Part shown: piece by piece, positions 1 through 12,949 of the stretch
Position numbering within the stretch: position 1 is the stretch's first letter
Layout: the number at the start of each line of letters is the position of its first letter
DNA from: CAWCLK01 sp963796225
GTDB taxonomy: Bacteria > Actinomycetota > Nitriliruptoria > Nitriliruptorales > Nitriliruptoraceae
Assembly: GCA_963796225.1 (NCBI GenBank)
Contig: CAWCLK010000010.1
Span: 1 to 64,000, forward strand
Length of the DNA: 64,000 nucleotides
Reading direction: 5' to 3'
Translations under genes and position numbers: made by a program
The notes under the pieces: model-generated
The model's input: the letters and a program-made list of their open reading frames with translations, nothing else
Database searches by the model: none
What the model was told of the DNA's origin: nothing

Positions 1-1
1 G

Positions 2-67
2 GCCCAGGAGGGTGGCACCACCCCCGGTGAGTCCAACGGGAACAACAACCCGCCCGGCAAGGGCTGA
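2..67 (+). CDS. C-terminal tail of an unidentified protein (partial)
   Basis: An open frame enters from the window edge and stops at a TGA at 65-67. The 21 visible residues are rich in Gly, Pro, Asn and Thr, like a flexible hydrophilic tail. A strong hairpin follows 18 bases later, consistent with a real gene end. Nothing in this fragment identifies the family. Confidence 0.45.
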   Translation, partial: AQEGGTTPGESNGNNNPPGKG

Positions 68-85
68 GTCTTCGCTCCTCAAGCG

Positions 86-121
86 ACGTCGTGGGGCCCC
101 GTTCGCGGGGCCCCTCGACGT
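86..121 (+). terminator. GC-rich hairpin terminator
   Basis: A 15-base-pair stem with one mismatch (arms at 86-100 and 107-121, six-base loop) lies between the end of the upstream frame and uvrB. There is no T-tract, which is common for terminators in very GC-rich actinobacteria. Confidence 0.6.
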
Positions 122-136
122 GTCACGGGGTCGGGA

Positions 137-142
137 TACCGT
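137..142 (+). promoter_or_regulatory. -10 element of a likely leaderless uvrB promoter
   Basis: The hexamer TACCGT ends six bases before the uvrB ATG at 149, so transcription would start at or next to the initiator codon. No Shine-Dalgarno sequence is visible there. The same TAnnnT arrangement occurs before several other genes in the window. Confidence 0.4.
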
Positions 143-148
143 CGCGGC

Positions 149-2268
149 ATGTCGAACACCACGCCCACCCTGCCCGACGGGCCCATCGCGCCCGACCTGC
201 CGCCGACCCTGCCCACCCACGACGCCGAGGCGCCGTTCCGGGTCGTCGCCGACTTCACGCCCTCCGGTGACCAGCCCACGGCGATCGAGGGCATCGTCGA
301 GGCGTTCGAGGCCGGCGAGAAGGCCGTCACGCTGCTCGGCGCCACCGGCACGGGCAAGACCTTCACCGCGGCCAAGGCGCTGGAACGCCTGCAGCGCCCC
401 GCCCTGGTGATCGCCCCGAACAAGACGCTCGCGGCGCAGCTGGCCAACGAGTTCCGCGACTTCCTGCCGGACAACGCGGTCGAGTACTTCGTCAGCTACT
501 ACGACTACTACCAGCCCGAGGCCTACGTCCCGTCGTCGGACACCTACATCGAGAAGGACTCGTCGATCAACGACGAGATCGACCGGCTCCGGCACCGGGC
601 CACGATGGCGCTGCTGTCGCGTCGGGACGTCGTGGTCGTCGCCTCGGTGTCGTGCATCTACGGCCTGGGCTCCCCGCACGAGTACGAGGACCACATCCTG
701 TGGTTCAAGGCCGGCGAGGAGATGGGGCTCGACCGGTCCATGCGCAAGCTGGTGGACCTGCAGTACACGCGCAACGACCTGAACCTCGTCCGCGGCACGT
801 TCCGGGTGCGCGGCGACACGCTCGAGGTGTTCCCCGCCGACGCCGACAAGGCGATCCGGGTCGAGTTCTTCGGTGACGAGGTCGACCGCATCAGCCGCGT
901 CGACACGCTCACCGGCGAGGTCGGCGGGTCGCTCAAGGACTACGGGATCTTCCCGGCCTCGCACTACGTCACCAGCGACGAGACCACCGTCCAGCGCCCT
1001 CCGCACGATCGAGACCGAGCTCGCCGAGCAGCTCGAGCGCCTCGAGAAGGAGGGCAAGCTGCTCGAGGCCCAGCGCCTGCGGATGCGTACCAACTACGAC
1101 CTCGAGATGATCCGCGAGGTCGGGTTCTGCAACGGCATCGAGAACTACTCGCGGCACTTCGACGGCCGCGCCCCGGGCGAACCCCCCTACACGTTGCTCG
1201 ACTACTTCCCGAAGGACTTCGCCCTGTTCGTGGACGAGTCGCACGTCACCGTGCCCCAGATCGGCGGCATGTACGAGGGTGACCGCTCCCGCAAGGAGAT
1301 CCTGGTCGAGCACGGGTTCCGCCTGCCCAGCGCCATGGACAACCGGCCGCTGCGGTTCGACGAGTTCCTCGAACGCATCGGCCAGCGGCTGTTCATCTCG
1401 GCCACGCCCGGCGCCCTACGAGCGTCGCGAGGCGTCCACCACGGTCGAGCAGATCATCCGTCCGACCGGGCTGGTCGACCCCGAGGTCGAGATCCGACCC
1501 ACCAAGGGCCAGATCGACGACCTGATGGAGGAGATCCGCAAGCGCGCCGAGGCGGACGAGCGGGTGCTGGTCACCACGCTGACCAAGAAGATGGCCGAGG
1601 ACCTGACCGACTACCTGCTCGAGAACGGCGTCCGGGTCCGGTACCTGCACTCCGACATCGACACGGTCGAACGCGTCGCGATCCTGCGCCAGCTGCGCAT
1701 GGGCGAGTTCGACGTCCTCGTCGGGATCAACCTCCTGCGCGAGGGCCTCGACCTGCCCGAGGTGTCGCTGGTCGCCATCCTCGACGCGGACAAGGAAGGC
1801 TTCCTGCGCTCCGAGACGTCGCTGGTGCAGACCATCGGTCGTGCCGCCCGCAACGTCAACGGTCGCGTCCTGATGTACGCGGACGACGTCACCGACTCGA
1901 TGCGCCACGCCCTGGACGAGACCAACCGCCGGCGCGAGATCCAGCTCGCGTACAACGCCGAGCACGGCATCGACCCGCAGACGATCCGCAAGCGGGTGGG
2001 CGACATCATCGCCGCCGTCCGCGCGGAGGAGGCGGGGGAGGCCTACGAGACCGACCACGCCGCATCGGCCCGTGGCGACCTCGACCGCACGTCGCTGGAC
2101 GTCTCCGACATGCCGACGTCCGACCTCGAGGCGCTCGTGCAACGGCTCGAGCAGGAGATGCACGAGGCCGCGGGCGAGCTCCGCTTCGAGTACGCGGCGC
2201 GCCTGCGCGACGAGGTCGGCGAGCTCAAGCGCGAGCTCGAGGTGCTGCGCGCGGCCGGAATCCAGTAG
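149..2268 (+). CDS. uvrB: Excinuclease ABC subunit B (two frameshifts)
   Basis: UvrB is the DNA-damage-verifying helicase of nucleotide excision repair; it receives DNA from UvrA and recruits UvrC. The product has the N-terminal Walker A GATGTGKT (residues 64-71), the damage-probing beta-hairpin region around YYDYYQPEAY (about 115-125), DESHVT, the SATPG motif, the helicase-C block ending in QTIGRAARN, and a C-terminal UVR motif that binds UvrC. The frame shifts near 1000 (before ALRTIETEL) and near 1412 (between SATPG and PYERR). Removing one base at each site restores a continuous 705-residue protein that aligns without gaps to remembered family sequences. The start fits a leaderless transcript. 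The two shifts are probably sequence errors, because uvrA and uvrC are intact in the same window. Confidence 0.93.
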
Positions 2269-2578
2269 CTGCGTTAGCGCTCCCTCCGGATACCGCGCGG
2301 TTCGTGCGCGTGGAGCGGGCCGTCTGCACGCTGACCGAACGGACGGCCAGGTGAACGTTCGTAGGTGTGCCTCTCGGAACAGTGTGTGTAACTCTGCGTA
2401 GCACGAGAGAGGGGGGATGTCGGTTCGCCGGCGCCTCCGGACACCAACCGAACGAAGGCGCTACGTGAGACGGCCCGGCAGGTCCGACGGACCACGGTCG
2501 GCCAGCGCGTGTGCCGCGTCGCGTGACTCGGGGGTCACGCACTCGTCTCCCACGAACCGGCACAGGAGTTGCCACATC
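2269..2578. other. Intergenic leader region upstream of the LPxTG protein
   Basis: This 310-base gap holds no convincing gene. It contains a weak stem near 2317-2349 (GCCGTC/GACGGC arms) that could end uvrB transcription, a TAACTC hexamer near 2387, a run of G at about 2411-2417, and a short inverted repeat GCGTGAC/GTCACGC near 2520-2540. An AGGAG sequence lies about 10 bases before the ATG at 2579. I could not match it to a known riboswitch. Confidence 0.4.
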
Positions 2579-4715
2579 ATGAAGCGACCATGGACCCGAC
2601 ACGGCGCCATCGGCATCGCCGTCCTGCTGGGGGCGGCCATGCTCGCACCGGCGCAGGCGATGGCGGTCGAAGGCGACTTCGCGGCCGAGGCGAACGGCAG
2701 CCAGCTGTTCGTCGACGCGGTGAACTTCAACGCCCTGACCACCGAGCCCCCCGTGGGCAGCGTCGCCACCGTCGGCGTCTCGCCCACGCAGGCCCAGGTC
2801 GACGCGGCCGGGCTCGGCGGCGGCGTGCTCAGCCGCGGCTTCGGCCAGAACCTCGACCTGTCCCTGTTCGACCAGCAGGTGCCGCTCGACCTGTCCACGG
2901 CCGAGCAGACGGCCCCGCCGGACAACGCCGAGCCCGAGGTCAGCACCCTGGCCGACCTGAACCAGGCGGCCCCCCTGCTGACCGGCACCGTGTCGCAGAG
3001 CACCGCCTTCGCGCGTGACCCTGCCGCCGTCGAATGCCCCACCGACGGCCGTGCGGTCGTCTCCGAGGGCACCAGCACCACGACCGACCTCGGCGTCCTG
3101 CGAGATCGAGGAGGGGACCACGCCTCGTCTCGGTCCGGGACGGCTCTGGGGAGGGCACCCTGACCTCCGACCTCCGGGACCTACATCGGCTCCGCCGGCG
3201 AGGTCATCGCCGAGTCCCGCGCCCAGACGGCCGACGTGAACGTCGCCGGCGAGCTCGACATCGAGGTCCTCAACCCCACGCTGACCGCCACCGCCACCGG
3301 CGAGCCGGGTGGGGCGAGCGTCGACGTACACGGGCGAGGTCCGCGTCAACGGCGACAAGATCGCCGGCGCACAGGAGAACAAGCTCTCCCTCGAGGCCCT
3401 GCGTGACGTGCTGCTGCCGCTCGACGAGGAGGCGCTGAACACCCTGTTCGGGCCCCTCGACGAGAACGTGGTCAACCAGGTGTTCCCGCCGCTGGCCGAG
3501 GCCCTGCCGCTGCTCGACCAGGAGGGGCTGACCGGCGAGATGCTGGTCGGCCTGATCGACGACGGTGCCATCGACCTCGACCAGCTCGCCTTCCTCGAGC
3601 CCACGGTCCTCGTGACCGCGGGGCAGCTCGAGAACGTGACCGAGTCGGCCGACGGCACCCACGCCGCCGGTGAGGTCAAGACCGTGCGCGTCGAGCTGAA
3701 CCTGGTCAGCACCCTCGCCGACACCGAGGTGCCGATCCTCACCGTCCACCTGATGCCGCTGAGCGTCGACGCGACCGCCCCGCAGGGCGGCCTCGACTGC
3801 GGCGGCCCCGCGGACAACCCGCTCGACGAGGTCCACAAGGACGTCTCGGCCGCTCGGGTCCGTCCCGGTACGACCTTCGACTACGCGATCACCGTCCCGA
3901 ACCGTGACCCGGAGTGCACGCTGACCGACGTCACCGTCACCGACGTCGTCAGTGGCCCGGGCACGATCGAGTCGACCACGCCCTCCGGGCAGGTCGACGG
4001 GAACACCGTCACGTGGAGCATCGACGAGCTCGCCCCGAACGAGAGCCGGACCTACGTCGTCACCGTGCGTGTCGACGACACGGCCACCGCCGGGCAGAGC
4101 TTCGACGACGACGTGACCGTGACCGGCGACTGCGACGGCCAGGCCGTCGAGGGCGGCGACACGATCGACGACATCCCGGTGGTGACCACGGACAGCCTCG
4201 ACGGCTGTGACGTGAGCCCGTCGAACAAGTCGGCGACCCACCTCGAGGTCATGCCCGGGCAGTCGTTCAGCTACCTCGTCCACGCCTACAACGCCGGTGA
4301 CGCCGACTGCGGGCAGACGATCGTGACGGACACGCTGCCTGCCGGGACGACGTTCGTGTCCTGCCAGCCCGACTGCCAGGCCACCGGCCAGGAGGTCGTG
4401 TTCACGCTCGACGAGCTCGCTGCCGGCCAGGCGGCCGACCTGACCATCACGGTCACCGCCCCGGACGAGGCGACGACGGACATGACCAACGTCGCGACGA
4501 TCCAGCCGACCAACGGGTCCTCGACCCAGGTCAGCACGGGGATCCCGGACGTGACCGACCGGTCCGTGCCGGCGCCGCCGAACCCGGCGGACTTCGCCCC
4601 GAACGCGGGTGGTCTCGAGCCCGAGAACACCAGCCTGCCGCGCACCGGTGGCGGGGTCGCGTTCCTCGCGCTGGGCACGCTGGCGGCCGCCGGCGCGCTG
4701 CGCCGACGCCGCTGA
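2579..4715 (+). CDS. Secreted, sortase-anchored surface protein with DUF11-like repeats (four frameshifts)
   Basis: The N-terminus is a signal peptide (MKRPWTR, a hydrophobic core, then an AQA-type cleavage site near residue 28). The C-terminus has LPRTG, a hydrophobic segment and an arginine tail, the sorting signal for covalent attachment to peptidoglycan. Two repeats of roughly 90 residues before it (starting at HKDVSAARVRPG and SNKSATHLEVMPG) resemble DUF11-type immunoglobulin-like domains with paired cysteines. The N-terminal half is of unknown type. Four one-base gains, near 3103, 3133, 3180 and 3323, break the frame; without them the product is 710 residues. The role is probably structural or adhesive at the cell surface. 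No sortase gene lies in this window. Confidence 0.75.
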
Positions 4716-4730
4716 CCCACCCGTAGCACC

Positions 4731-4770
4731 ACGACGGGCGTCGATCCCCACGCGGGTCGGCGCCCGTCGT
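4731..4770 (+). terminator. Hairpin after the LPxTG gene
   Basis: Perfect ten-base arms (ACGACGGGCG at 4731-4740 and its complement at 4761-4770) surround a 20-base loop, 15 bases past the stop codon. It has no T-tract, so function as a terminator is likely but unproven. Confidence 0.45.
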
Positions 4771-4803
4771 CGTGCCAGCCCGGGCGTCGCGGGGACGGGG
4801 AGG

Positions 4804-4809
4804 TAGGTT
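4804..4809 (+). promoter_or_regulatory. -10-like hexamer before the ABC exporter operon
   Basis: TAGGTT lies 27 bases before the ATG of the ABC ATPase gene and matches the TAGGTT hexamers before uvrC and gap. No confident -35 element is visible. Confidence 0.3.
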
Positions 4810-4836
4810 GCGGCGTCGTCGACGACGGGCGGGGCG

Positions 4837-5778
4837 ATGGCCACGAACGCGCTGGAGGTGGAGGGGCTACGCCGGTCCTTCGGTGACCTGACGGCCGTCG
4901 ACGGGGTGTCGTTCCACGTCGCCGAGGGCGAGACCTACGGACTGCTCGGTCCCAACGGCGCCGGCAAGACCACCACGATCTCGATGGTGTGCGGGCTGCT
5001 GGAACCGGACGCTGGCACCGTCGTCGTGTGTGGGCAGCGAATGAGCACCACGGCACGCGACGCCAAGCGCACCCTCGGCTTCGTCCCCCAGGACCTGGCC
5101 GTCTACCCCGACCTGACCGGCCGGGAGAACCTCCGCTTCTTCGCGCGCGTGCAGGGACTGGGCCGCGACGAGCTGCGCACCCGGGTGGACGAGGTGCTCG
5201 AGCTCGTCGGGTTGACCGAGCGCGGGGACGACCGCGTCGAGGAGTACTCGGGCGGGATGAAGCGGCGGCTCAACATCGGGATCGGGCTGCTGCACCGCCC
5301 GAGGCTGCTGCTGCTCGACGAGCCGACGGTCGGGGTCGACCCCCAGAGTCGCCACGCCATCCTCGAGTCCGTCGCCGCGCTGGCCGGCGAGGGCATCTCG
5401 GTGCTCTACACGACGCACTACATGGAGGAGGCGGAACGCCTCTGCGACCGTGTCGGCATCATCGACGAGGGACGGCTGCAGGCCGAGGGCACGCGGCGCG
5501 AGCTGGTCGCCAGCACCGGGGACCGGGACCGCGTCCGGCTCGCCGGACGGGGAGACCTCACCGGAGCCGCGGCCACGCTCCGGCAGCACCCCGAGGTCGA
5601 GGACGCCACCGTCGGTGACGGGGACGTGCTCGTCTCGGTGGCCGACGCGGGGCGCCTGCTGCCGCGCCTGCTCGAGGCGGCCGCCCGCGGTGGGATGGAG
5701 GTCACCGGCGTCGACGTCGTCGAACCCGACCTCGAGGCGGTCTTCCTGCAGGTGACCGGCAAGGCGCTGCGGGACTGA
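4837..5778 (+). CDS. ABC-2 type exporter, ATP-binding protein
   Basis: This 313-residue ATPase has Walker A GPNGAGKTT near residue 40, the signature EYSGGMKRR, Walker B LLLLDEPTVG and the switch histidine in TTHYMEEAE. Its C-terminal 90 residues resemble the accessory region of drug- or antibiotic-exporting DrrA/CcmA-type ATPases. It is followed one base later by an ABC-2 permease and then by a second permease, forming a three-gene transporter operon. The substrate cannot be told from sequence. The start ATG follows a GGGCGGGGCG stretch rather than a classical ribosome site. Confidence 0.88.
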   Translation: MATNALEVEGLRRSFGDLTAVDGVSFHVAEGETYGLLGPNGAGKTTTISMVCGLLEPDAGTVVVCGQRMSTTARDAKRTLGFVPQDLAVYPDLTGRENLRFFARVQGLGRDELRTRVDEVLELVGLTERGDDRVEEYSGGMKRRLNIGIGLLHRPRLLLLDEPTVGVDPQSRHAILESVAALAGEGISVLYTTHYMEEAERLCDRVGIIDEGRLQAEGTRRELVASTGDRDRVRLAGRGDLTGAAATLRQHPEVEDATVGDGDVLVSVADAGRLLPRLLEAAARGGMEVTGVDVVEPDLEAVFLQVTGKALRD

Positions 5779-5779
5779 C

Positions 5780-6976
5780 GTGGGCATCCTCTGGACGATC
5801 ACGGCGAAGGACCTGCGGCAGCGGTTCCGCGACCGCAGCGTCCTGCTGCTCGCCTTCGTGGTGCCCATCGGGCTGGCCGTGGTGTTCGACCTGCTCTTCG
5901 GCGGCCTCGCGGAGGGCTCGCTGGGCGAGGTCGACCTCGGCGTCGTGGACCTGGACGGCGGGGAGGTCGGCCAGGCGTTCACGGACGGGTTCCTGCCCCA
6001 GGTGGCCGGGTTCCTCGAGGGGGACGGCACGTCCGTGCAGATCACGCCGGTCGACAGCGTGGCCGATGCCCGCGCAGCGGTCGAGGACGGCAGCCTCGAC
6101 GCGACGTTCGTGCTCCCCCCCGGCCTCACCGACGCCCTGCACGAGGCCCGGTCGGCCGAGCTGCAGGTCCTGACCCACGCGGACCGCGGACTGCTCGGCG
6201 ACGTGGCCGTCTCCCTGGCGAACACCTTCACCCAGCGGGCCGAGGGCCAGCTCGCCGCGGGCGTGCTGGCGCGACGGCTCCAGCTGCCTCCCGATCGGGC
6301 TCAGGAGTTCGCCGCCAGCGTCGGCACCGTCCAGGGGCGCATCGGGATCGACAGCAGCCCCGTCGTCGGCCGGCAGCTCGACACCTCCACGTACCTGGCC
6401 GCCGGCATGGCCGTCTTCTTCCTGTTCTTCACCGTCCAGTTCGGCGTCCTCGGCTACCTCGAGGAACGTCGGGACGGCACGCTGGCCCGGTTGCTCGCGG
6501 CGCCCATCTCACGGTGGCAGGTCCTCGGCGCCAAGACGTTGACCAGCGTCATCGTCGGTGTCACGTCGGTCGCGACGCTGATGCTCGTCTCCATCCCCCT
6601 GCTCGGCGCGTCGTGGGGCGACCCCCTGGCCGTCGTCCTGCTGGTGGTGGCGGCCGTCGTGGCCGCGACGTCGCTGGTCGCAGCCGTCGCGGCGATCGCG
6701 CGCACGGCCGAGCAGGCCAACGTCTGGCAGTCCATCATCGCCATCGTGCTGGGCATGCTGGGCGGTGCGTTCTTCCCGCTGCAGGGCGGCCCCGGCTGGC
6801 TGTCCTCGCTGTCACTGGTCACGCCGCACGCGTGGTTCCTGCGGGGCCTGTCGACACTCGGGGACCCCAGCGCCGGCGTCGCCGAGGTCCTGCGCCCCGT
6901 CGGCGCGATGCTGCTGTTCGCCCTGGTCGTCCTGGGTGCGGCGGGCCTGCTGGCACGACGCGAGGTGACGACGTGA
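5780..6976 (+). CDS. ABC-2 type exporter permease
   Basis: The 398-residue product has one N-terminal membrane helix (LLLAFVVPIGLAVVFDLLF), a long extracytoplasmic segment of about 180 residues, and a C-terminal block of five or six helices. This is the usual ABC-2 permease plan (YhgE/NatB-like). The GTG start is one base after the ATPase stop. The gene is intact and overlaps the next permease by four bases (GTGA), so the two are probably translated together as partners of a heteromeric channel. Confidence 0.85.
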   Translation: MGILWTITAKDLRQRFRDRSVLLLAFVVPIGLAVVFDLLFGGLAEGSLGEVDLGVVDLDGGEVGQAFTDGFLPQVAGFLEGDGTSVQITPVDSVADARAAVEDGSLDATFVLPPGLTDALHEARSAELQVLTHADRGLLGDVAVSLANTFTQRAEGQLAAGVLARRLQLPPDRAQEFAASVGTVQGRIGIDSSPVVGRQLDTSTYLAAGMAVFFLFFTVQFGVLGYLEERRDGTLARLLAAPISRWQVLGAKTLTSVIVGVTSVATLMLVSIPLLGASWGDPLAVVLLVVAAVVAATSLVAAVAAIARTAEQANVWQSIIAIVLGMLGGAFFPLQGGPGWLSSLSLVTPHAWFLRGLSTLGDPSAGVAEVLRPVGAMLLFALVVLGAAGLLARREVTT

Positions 6977-8161
6977 GCCGCGGACCGACGACGGCCATCG
7001 CCGGGGTGGCGCTGCGGCGCCTGCTGCGTGACCGCGCCAACATCTTCTTCGTGTTCATCTTCCCGCTGCTGCTGATCCTGCTGGTCGGGGCGCAGTTCGG
7101 TGGTGGCCGCACGGCGCTGACCCTCGCGGTCACCGCGACCGACACCGGGCCCCTGGGCCAGGACCTGGTGGACGCGCTCGAGCAGGTGGAGGACGTGACG
7201 GTCGACACCTACGCCACCAGCGAGGACGTCGTCGACGCCGTGTCCCGGGGCGACGCCACCGGGGGCCTGGTGATCCCGGCCGGGTACGACCAGGCCCTGC
7301 GCACCTCGCCCCGCGGCGTGGTGCTCGCGTTCGTCGGGCGCCCCGACAGCCTCAGCCCCGCCCTGCAGTCGGTGGTGGTCCCGGCGGTCGGCGAGCAGAA
7401 CCGTCGCATCACGCTGGCGGACCTGGTCATCGTGGTCGACGACGACGTCTCCTACGAGACGGCGCTGGCCCAGGCGGACGCGGCCGTCGGTGTGTCCCCG
7501 GAGATCGACACGACCCGGGAGGTGCTGGGGACCAACGAGCTCGGCGAGGCGTTCGCCGGACTCGGCCAGTTCGACCTCGGTGCCGTGCAGCAGCTCAACC
7601 TGTTCGTGTTCCTGTCGTCGCTGACCAACGCGGCCGCCCTGTTGCAGAGCCGCGAGTACGGGATCACCCGGCGCCTGCTCGCGCATCCGGTGACCGCGGG
7701 CCAGATCCTGCGAGGGGAGGCGCTCGGCCGGTACGGGGTCGCCCTCGTGCAGGGGCTGTACATCATCGTCGGCACGCTGCTGCTCTTCGGCGTGAACTGG
7801 GGCGACCCCGTCGCCGCGGTGGCCATCCTCGCCGCCCTGGCCGCCGTCAGCGCGGGCGCCGGCCTGCTGCTCGGAGCGGTGGCCCGCAGCCAGCAGCAGG
7901 CCGGGGCGCTGGGCATCGGCCTGTCCATCGCGATCGCCGCGATCGGTGGCTCGATGGTGCCGGTCGAGGTGATGCCGGAGGGCATGCGGGTGGTCGCCCG
8001 GTTCACCCCCCACTACTGGTCCTACGAGGCCTTCGCCGAGGTCGTGCGCCGCGGGGGGAGCTGTGCTGGACATCCTGCCCGAGCTCGGCGTGCTGGCGCT
8101 CATGACCGTGGCCGTGTTCGCGCTGGCCGCCCCGCTCCTGCGCCGCTCGATCACACGCTGA
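6973..8161 (+). CDS. ABC-2 type exporter permease (C-terminal frameshift)
   Basis: This is the second permease of the operon and has the same plan: an N-terminal helix after RDRANIFF, a large outside domain, then a cluster of C-terminal helices. The frame breaks near 8060, after VVRRGGS. Removing one base restores VLDILPELGVLALMTVA, a last helix, and a stop at 8161, giving 395 residues. The GTG start at 6973 overlaps the stop of the first permease. It converges with the metallo-hydrolase gene, whose stop lies six bases away. Confidence 0.8.
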
Positions 8162-8167
8162 GGCCGG

Positions 8168-8823
8168 TCACCAGCCGCGTTCCCGCCAGGCCGGCAGCGA
8201 CGGCCGTTCCGCCCCGAGCGTGGTGTCGTCGCCGTGGCCGGGGTAGACCCAGGTCTCGTCGGGCAGCGCCCCGAACACCTTGCCCTCCAGCCCCTGCATG
8301 AGCTCGGCGAACTTCTCGGGGTCGCCCCAGGTGTTGCCCGGGGCCGCCCGGGGAAGAGGCTGTCGCCGGTGAACAGGTGGGGACGCTCGTCGCCCTGCAC
8401 CAGGTAGTGCAGCGAGCCCGGGGTGTGGCCCGGGGTGTGGATCACCCGGACCTCGAGCTCGCCGACCTGGAGCACCTCGCCGCCGACCAGCTCGCGGTCG
8501 AGCGGGGCGGGGAACATCTCCGCGTCCCCCGGGTGGCCCCAGACGGGCAGGCCCGGGTCCTCGGCCAGCGCCTCCCACGCCCGGACGTGGTCCCAGTGGC
8601 CGTGGGTCTGCACGACGGCGACGGGGGAGACGTCGGCCAGGGCCTCGCGCAGGCGCTCGGGGCGCGCGGCGGCGTCCACCAGCAGCGCCTCGCCGGTCGC
8701 GGTGCAGGACACGACGTAGACGTTGTTGTCCATCTCCTCGACCGACAGCTTCCGAACGCGGACGGGACCGTCGACGCGGTCCTGCCACTCGCCGTCGGGT
8801 TCGACATGGCCGGTGTAGTCCAC
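8168..8823 (-). CDS. Metallo-beta-lactamase-fold hydrolase, glyoxalase II-like (frameshift)
   Basis: The product has the zinc-binding motif THGHWDH, then HTPGHTPGS, FTGDSLF and a late YPGHGDDTT, the order seen in small MBL-fold hydrolases of the glyoxalase II/persulfide dioxygenase group. The reading frame breaks near 8350; removing two extra bases between FTGDSLFPG and GNTWGDPEKF gives 217 residues. The GTG start at 8823 has a GGAGG sequence a few bases upstream. It is divergent from uvrA. The substrate is unknown; hydrolysis of a glutathione- or mycothiol-type thioester is only a possibility. Confidence 0.78.
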
Positions 8824-8918
8824 GGGCTCCTCCGTGTCGTGGCGGGCCGCCGACGGTAGCCACCGCCCCGCCGCCACCGCCCCGGCCGAACATCCGTTCG
8901 GGACTGGCGTGGGGTGGG

Positions 8919-8924
8919 TACGCT
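8919..8924 (+). promoter_or_regulatory. -10-like hexamer before uvrA
   Basis: TACGCT lies 32 bases before the uvrA start in the gap between the divergent hydrolase and uvrA. A weak TTCGGG at 8897-8902 is 16 bases upstream and could act as the -35 box. No SOS/LexA-type box was recognised. Confidence 0.3.
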
Positions 8925-8956
8925 CGGCGGTCGCCGCCATGCCCCAAGGATCTCCC

Positions 8957-11839
<2,883 letters not shown>

Positions 11840-12919
11840 TCCTGCTGCGCGGTCGCCGGGCCCGCAGGAACCGCGGGACCGGGCGGCTGCTGGGCGAGGT
11901 AGGCCAGGCGCTTGACCTCCTGGCGGCCCTTGGTGACCGTCTCGAGGATCGACCCGGCGAAGAAGCTCAGGGATGCCAGCAGGGCGAGGCTGGCCGACAG
12001 CACCGCGGTGGGGATGCGCGGCACCAGGCCCGTCTCGGCGTACTCGACGAAGACGGGGATCGCGAGGACCAGCGCCGTGGCCATCAGCAGGCCGGCGATG
12101 ATGCTGAAGAACCGTCGGGGGCGTTCGGACTCGTACAGCCGCACCATGGTCCACGAGATGCGCAGGCCGTCGGACCACGTGGACAGCTTGCTCTCGGACC
12201 CGTGCGGGCGCGCGCGGTAGGGCGTGTCCACCTCGTCGAGCGGGGCGCGGATCTCGAGCGCGTGGACCGACAGCTCGGTCTCGATCTCGAACCCCGCCGC
12301 GTCGGCGGGGAACGTCTTCACGAAACGGCGCGAGAACACCCGGTAGCCCGACAGGATGTCGGTGAACTGGCGGCCGAACAGGCGCCCGAGGAAGCCGGTG
12401 AGCAGCCGGTTGCCGGTCTGGTGCCCGGCGCGGTAGGCCTCGTCGTGCTCGTGCACCCGCCGACCCACGACCATGTCGAGGTGCCCGGTCCAGAGGCGCT
12501 CGACCATCGCGGGCGCGCTGGCGGCGTCGTAGGTGGCGTCCCCGTCGACCATCACGTAGACGTCCGCGTCCACGTCGCCGAACATGCGTCGGACCACGTT
12601 GCCCTTGCCCTGCCTGGCCTCGTGGCGGACCACCGCGCCGGCCTCCCGCGCACGCTCGACCGTCGCGTCGGAGGAGTTGTTGTCGTAGACGTAGACGGTG
12701 GCATCGGGCAGGGCCGCGTGGAAGTCCGCGACGACCTGGCCGATGCTGACCTCCTCGTTGTAACAGGGGACCAGCACGGCGACGCGGGGCGGGACGTCGG
12801 GGCGGTCGTCGGTCGGCACAGGGCTGCCTCGCGGGGACGCAGGGGAGTGTCCCGGACAGTACCGAACACCACCCCCGCAGCCGGCGAGGGAGGTCGTCGG
12901 GACGGCCAGCGGCGGGGGG

Positions 12920-12925
12920 TAGCGT
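12920..12925 (+). promoter_or_regulatory. -10-like hexamer before the DUF2142 gene
   Basis: TAGCGT lies 24 bases before the GTG at 12950 in the short divergent gap. It repeats the TAGCGT motif found before the genes at 14524 and 45509. Confidence 0.3.
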
Positions 12926-12949
12926 TCGCCACCCCGTCGAGGACGTCCC

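Noticed and set aside
996..1420. Programmed ribosomal frameshifting in uvrB and other genes
   Set aside because: No slippery heptamer with a downstream structure recurs at the sites, and the breaks affect many unrelated conserved genes, so sequence error is simpler.
2360..2578. Riboswitch before the LPxTG gene
   Set aside because: Some short motifs looked suggestive, but I could not fold a known class (c-di-GMP, c-di-AMP, cobalamin) without forcing.
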